Assembly (NCBI GenBank): GCA_015654965.1
Contig: JAATGD010000134.1
Location: forward strand, 1 to 5,559
Reading direction: 5' to 3'
Length of the DNA stretch: 5,559 nt
From: Hyphomicrobiales bacterium
GTDB taxonomy: Bacteria; Pseudomonadota; Alphaproteobacteria; Rhizobiales; Rhizobiaceae
Within the stretch, counting starts at the first letter, position 1. Every line of letters begins with the position of its first letter. Of the stretch, positions 5,009 to 5,559 are shown piece by piece. The notes beneath the pieces were generated by a model. It ran no database searches. It saw nothing but the letters and a program-made list of their open reading frames with translations, and was not told the DNA's origin. Both the position numbers and the translations under genes were made by a program.

Positions 5009-5559
5009 ATGGAAGGTATTCGTCATGCTCCCAAAAATGCACAGACTGCCCTTGACGGCTGGATAGCCGCTGTCGGTCCCGTAGTGGAAAAAATCTACGG
5101 CACATCAGAGGCCAGTTGGGCGCAAGTCCGTGCCGATTTTATGAATGGCCTTGACCGCCTGTTCCCTGCACGGGAAGGCGTGTCCTATGGTACCACAATG
5201 CTGGATACTGTACCCACGATGACGACGAATCTCAATGGCGCGATGACCGAGCGGGTTTTGCTCTATATTCACGGCGGCGGCTATGTTCATGGCGGTGTCG
5301 AAGGCTATCGCGGCCTGACCGGGCGTCTGGCCAAAGCCTTGAATGCCAAAGTCTATGCGCCTGATTATCGTCAGGCACCCGATTTTCCGTTTCCGACACC
5401 GATCAATGATGTATTTAGCGCCTATCGTGCAATGCTTTCTTCCGGTGCTGATCCGCGCAATCTCGTTCTGGCAGGCGATTCCGCCGGTGGCGCGATGGTT
5501 GTCACAATGATGCGCAAGGCTCGTGATGCGGGGATCGCCCTTCCTGCGGCGGGGGCAGC
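5009..5559 (+). CDS. Alpha/beta hydrolase, hormone-sensitive-lipase family, 5' part only
   Basis: This is an esterase/lipase-type hydrolase of the Abhydrolase_3 (HSL, bacterial family IV) group, cut by the window end after 183 codons. Counting from ATG 5009, it has an N-terminal cap region at 1-80, the oxyanion-hole motif HGGGYVHGG (88-96), PDYRQAPDFPFP (118-129, the usual YRLAPE-type block) and the nucleophile elbow GDSAGG with Ser158. The catalytic Asp and His lie beyond the window. No signal peptide is seen, so it is probably cytoplasmic. The start is uncertain. ATG 5009 keeps the frame but has no Shine-Dalgarno and sits 6 bases from the LysR box. The well-placed GGAAGG (5011-5016) serves an ATG at 5025 that is out of frame by one base with the body. 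Substrate is unknown; small acyl esters are typical. It was probably controlled by the divergent LysR gene, now broken. Confidence 0.8.
   Translation, partial: MEGIRHAPKNAQTALDGWIAAVGPVVEKIYGTSEASWAQVRADFMNGLDRLFPAREGVSYGTTMLDTVPTMTTNLNGAMTERVLLYIHGGGYVHGGVEGYRGLTGRLAKALNAKVYAPDYRQAPDFPFPTPINDVFSAYRAMLSSGADPRNLVLAGDSAGGAMVVTMMRKARDAGIALPAAGA
5011..5016 (+). promoter_or_regulatory. Strong Shine-Dalgarno serving an out-of-frame ATG at 5025
   Basis: GGAAGG lies 8 bases before ATG 5025. That ATG opens only a 13-codon frame ending at TAG 5064-5066, because the A run at 5033-5037 puts it one base out of register with the hydrolase body. Confidence 0.45.

Noticed and set aside
4713..5066. Plus-strand frames opposite the LysR gene, including one ending at 5066
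   Set aside because: They are antisense shadows. Only the terminal ATG at 5025 matters, as the possible original hydrolase start.

Overview
The window (about 57% GC by eye) looks like chromosomal DNA of an alphaproteobacterium, most likely of the Brucella/Ochrobactrum group. This rests on protein flavour, GC level and the pattern of gene decay, not on any database match. There are no RNA genes, insertion sequences, CRISPR arrays or phage genes. What stands out is three regulator/target pairs of three different families side by side, the last two of which show clear gene damage.

Left part (1-617): the 3' end of a sulfite-reductase-type (CysJ-like) flavoprotein, ending in the family's RDVY terminus. 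A short convergent gap with nested inverted repeats follows. Middle part (618-2654): a short-chain dehydrogenase on the minus strand and, divergent from it across 210 bp, an AraC-family activator with the AraC_N domain seen in YqhC-type regulators. Both are intact, and this is a classic self-contained regulator/oxidoreductase pair.

Right of that (2682-4076): an intact TetR-family repressor on the minus strand, whose upstream region carries a very clear 33-bp operator palindrome overlapping a good sigma-70-like promoter that faces right. The gene this promoter should drive, a 12-TM MFS exporter, has lost its N-terminal half. Only the end of TM6, the central loop and TM7-12 remain, with no usable start codon. 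The repressor and its control region therefore survive beside a broken target.

Far right (4088-5559): a LysR-family gene on the minus strand broken in two places: a deletion of about 44 bp inside the helix-turn-helix and one of about 19 bp near the C-terminus, each shifting frame. The N- and C-terminal pieces are in the same frame and the middle is in another. A LysR-type T-N11-A box survives upstream of it. Divergent from it is an alpha/beta hydrolase of the hormone-sensitive-lipase family that runs off the window. Its best ribosome binding site and ATG are out of frame with the body by one base at an A5 run, so it too may be damaged or may use a weaker upstream start.

Overall, this is an accessory metabolic/efflux region in which small deletions have disabled the TetR target and the LysR regulator while leaving their DNA control sites readable. 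No new defence or mobile system was found.
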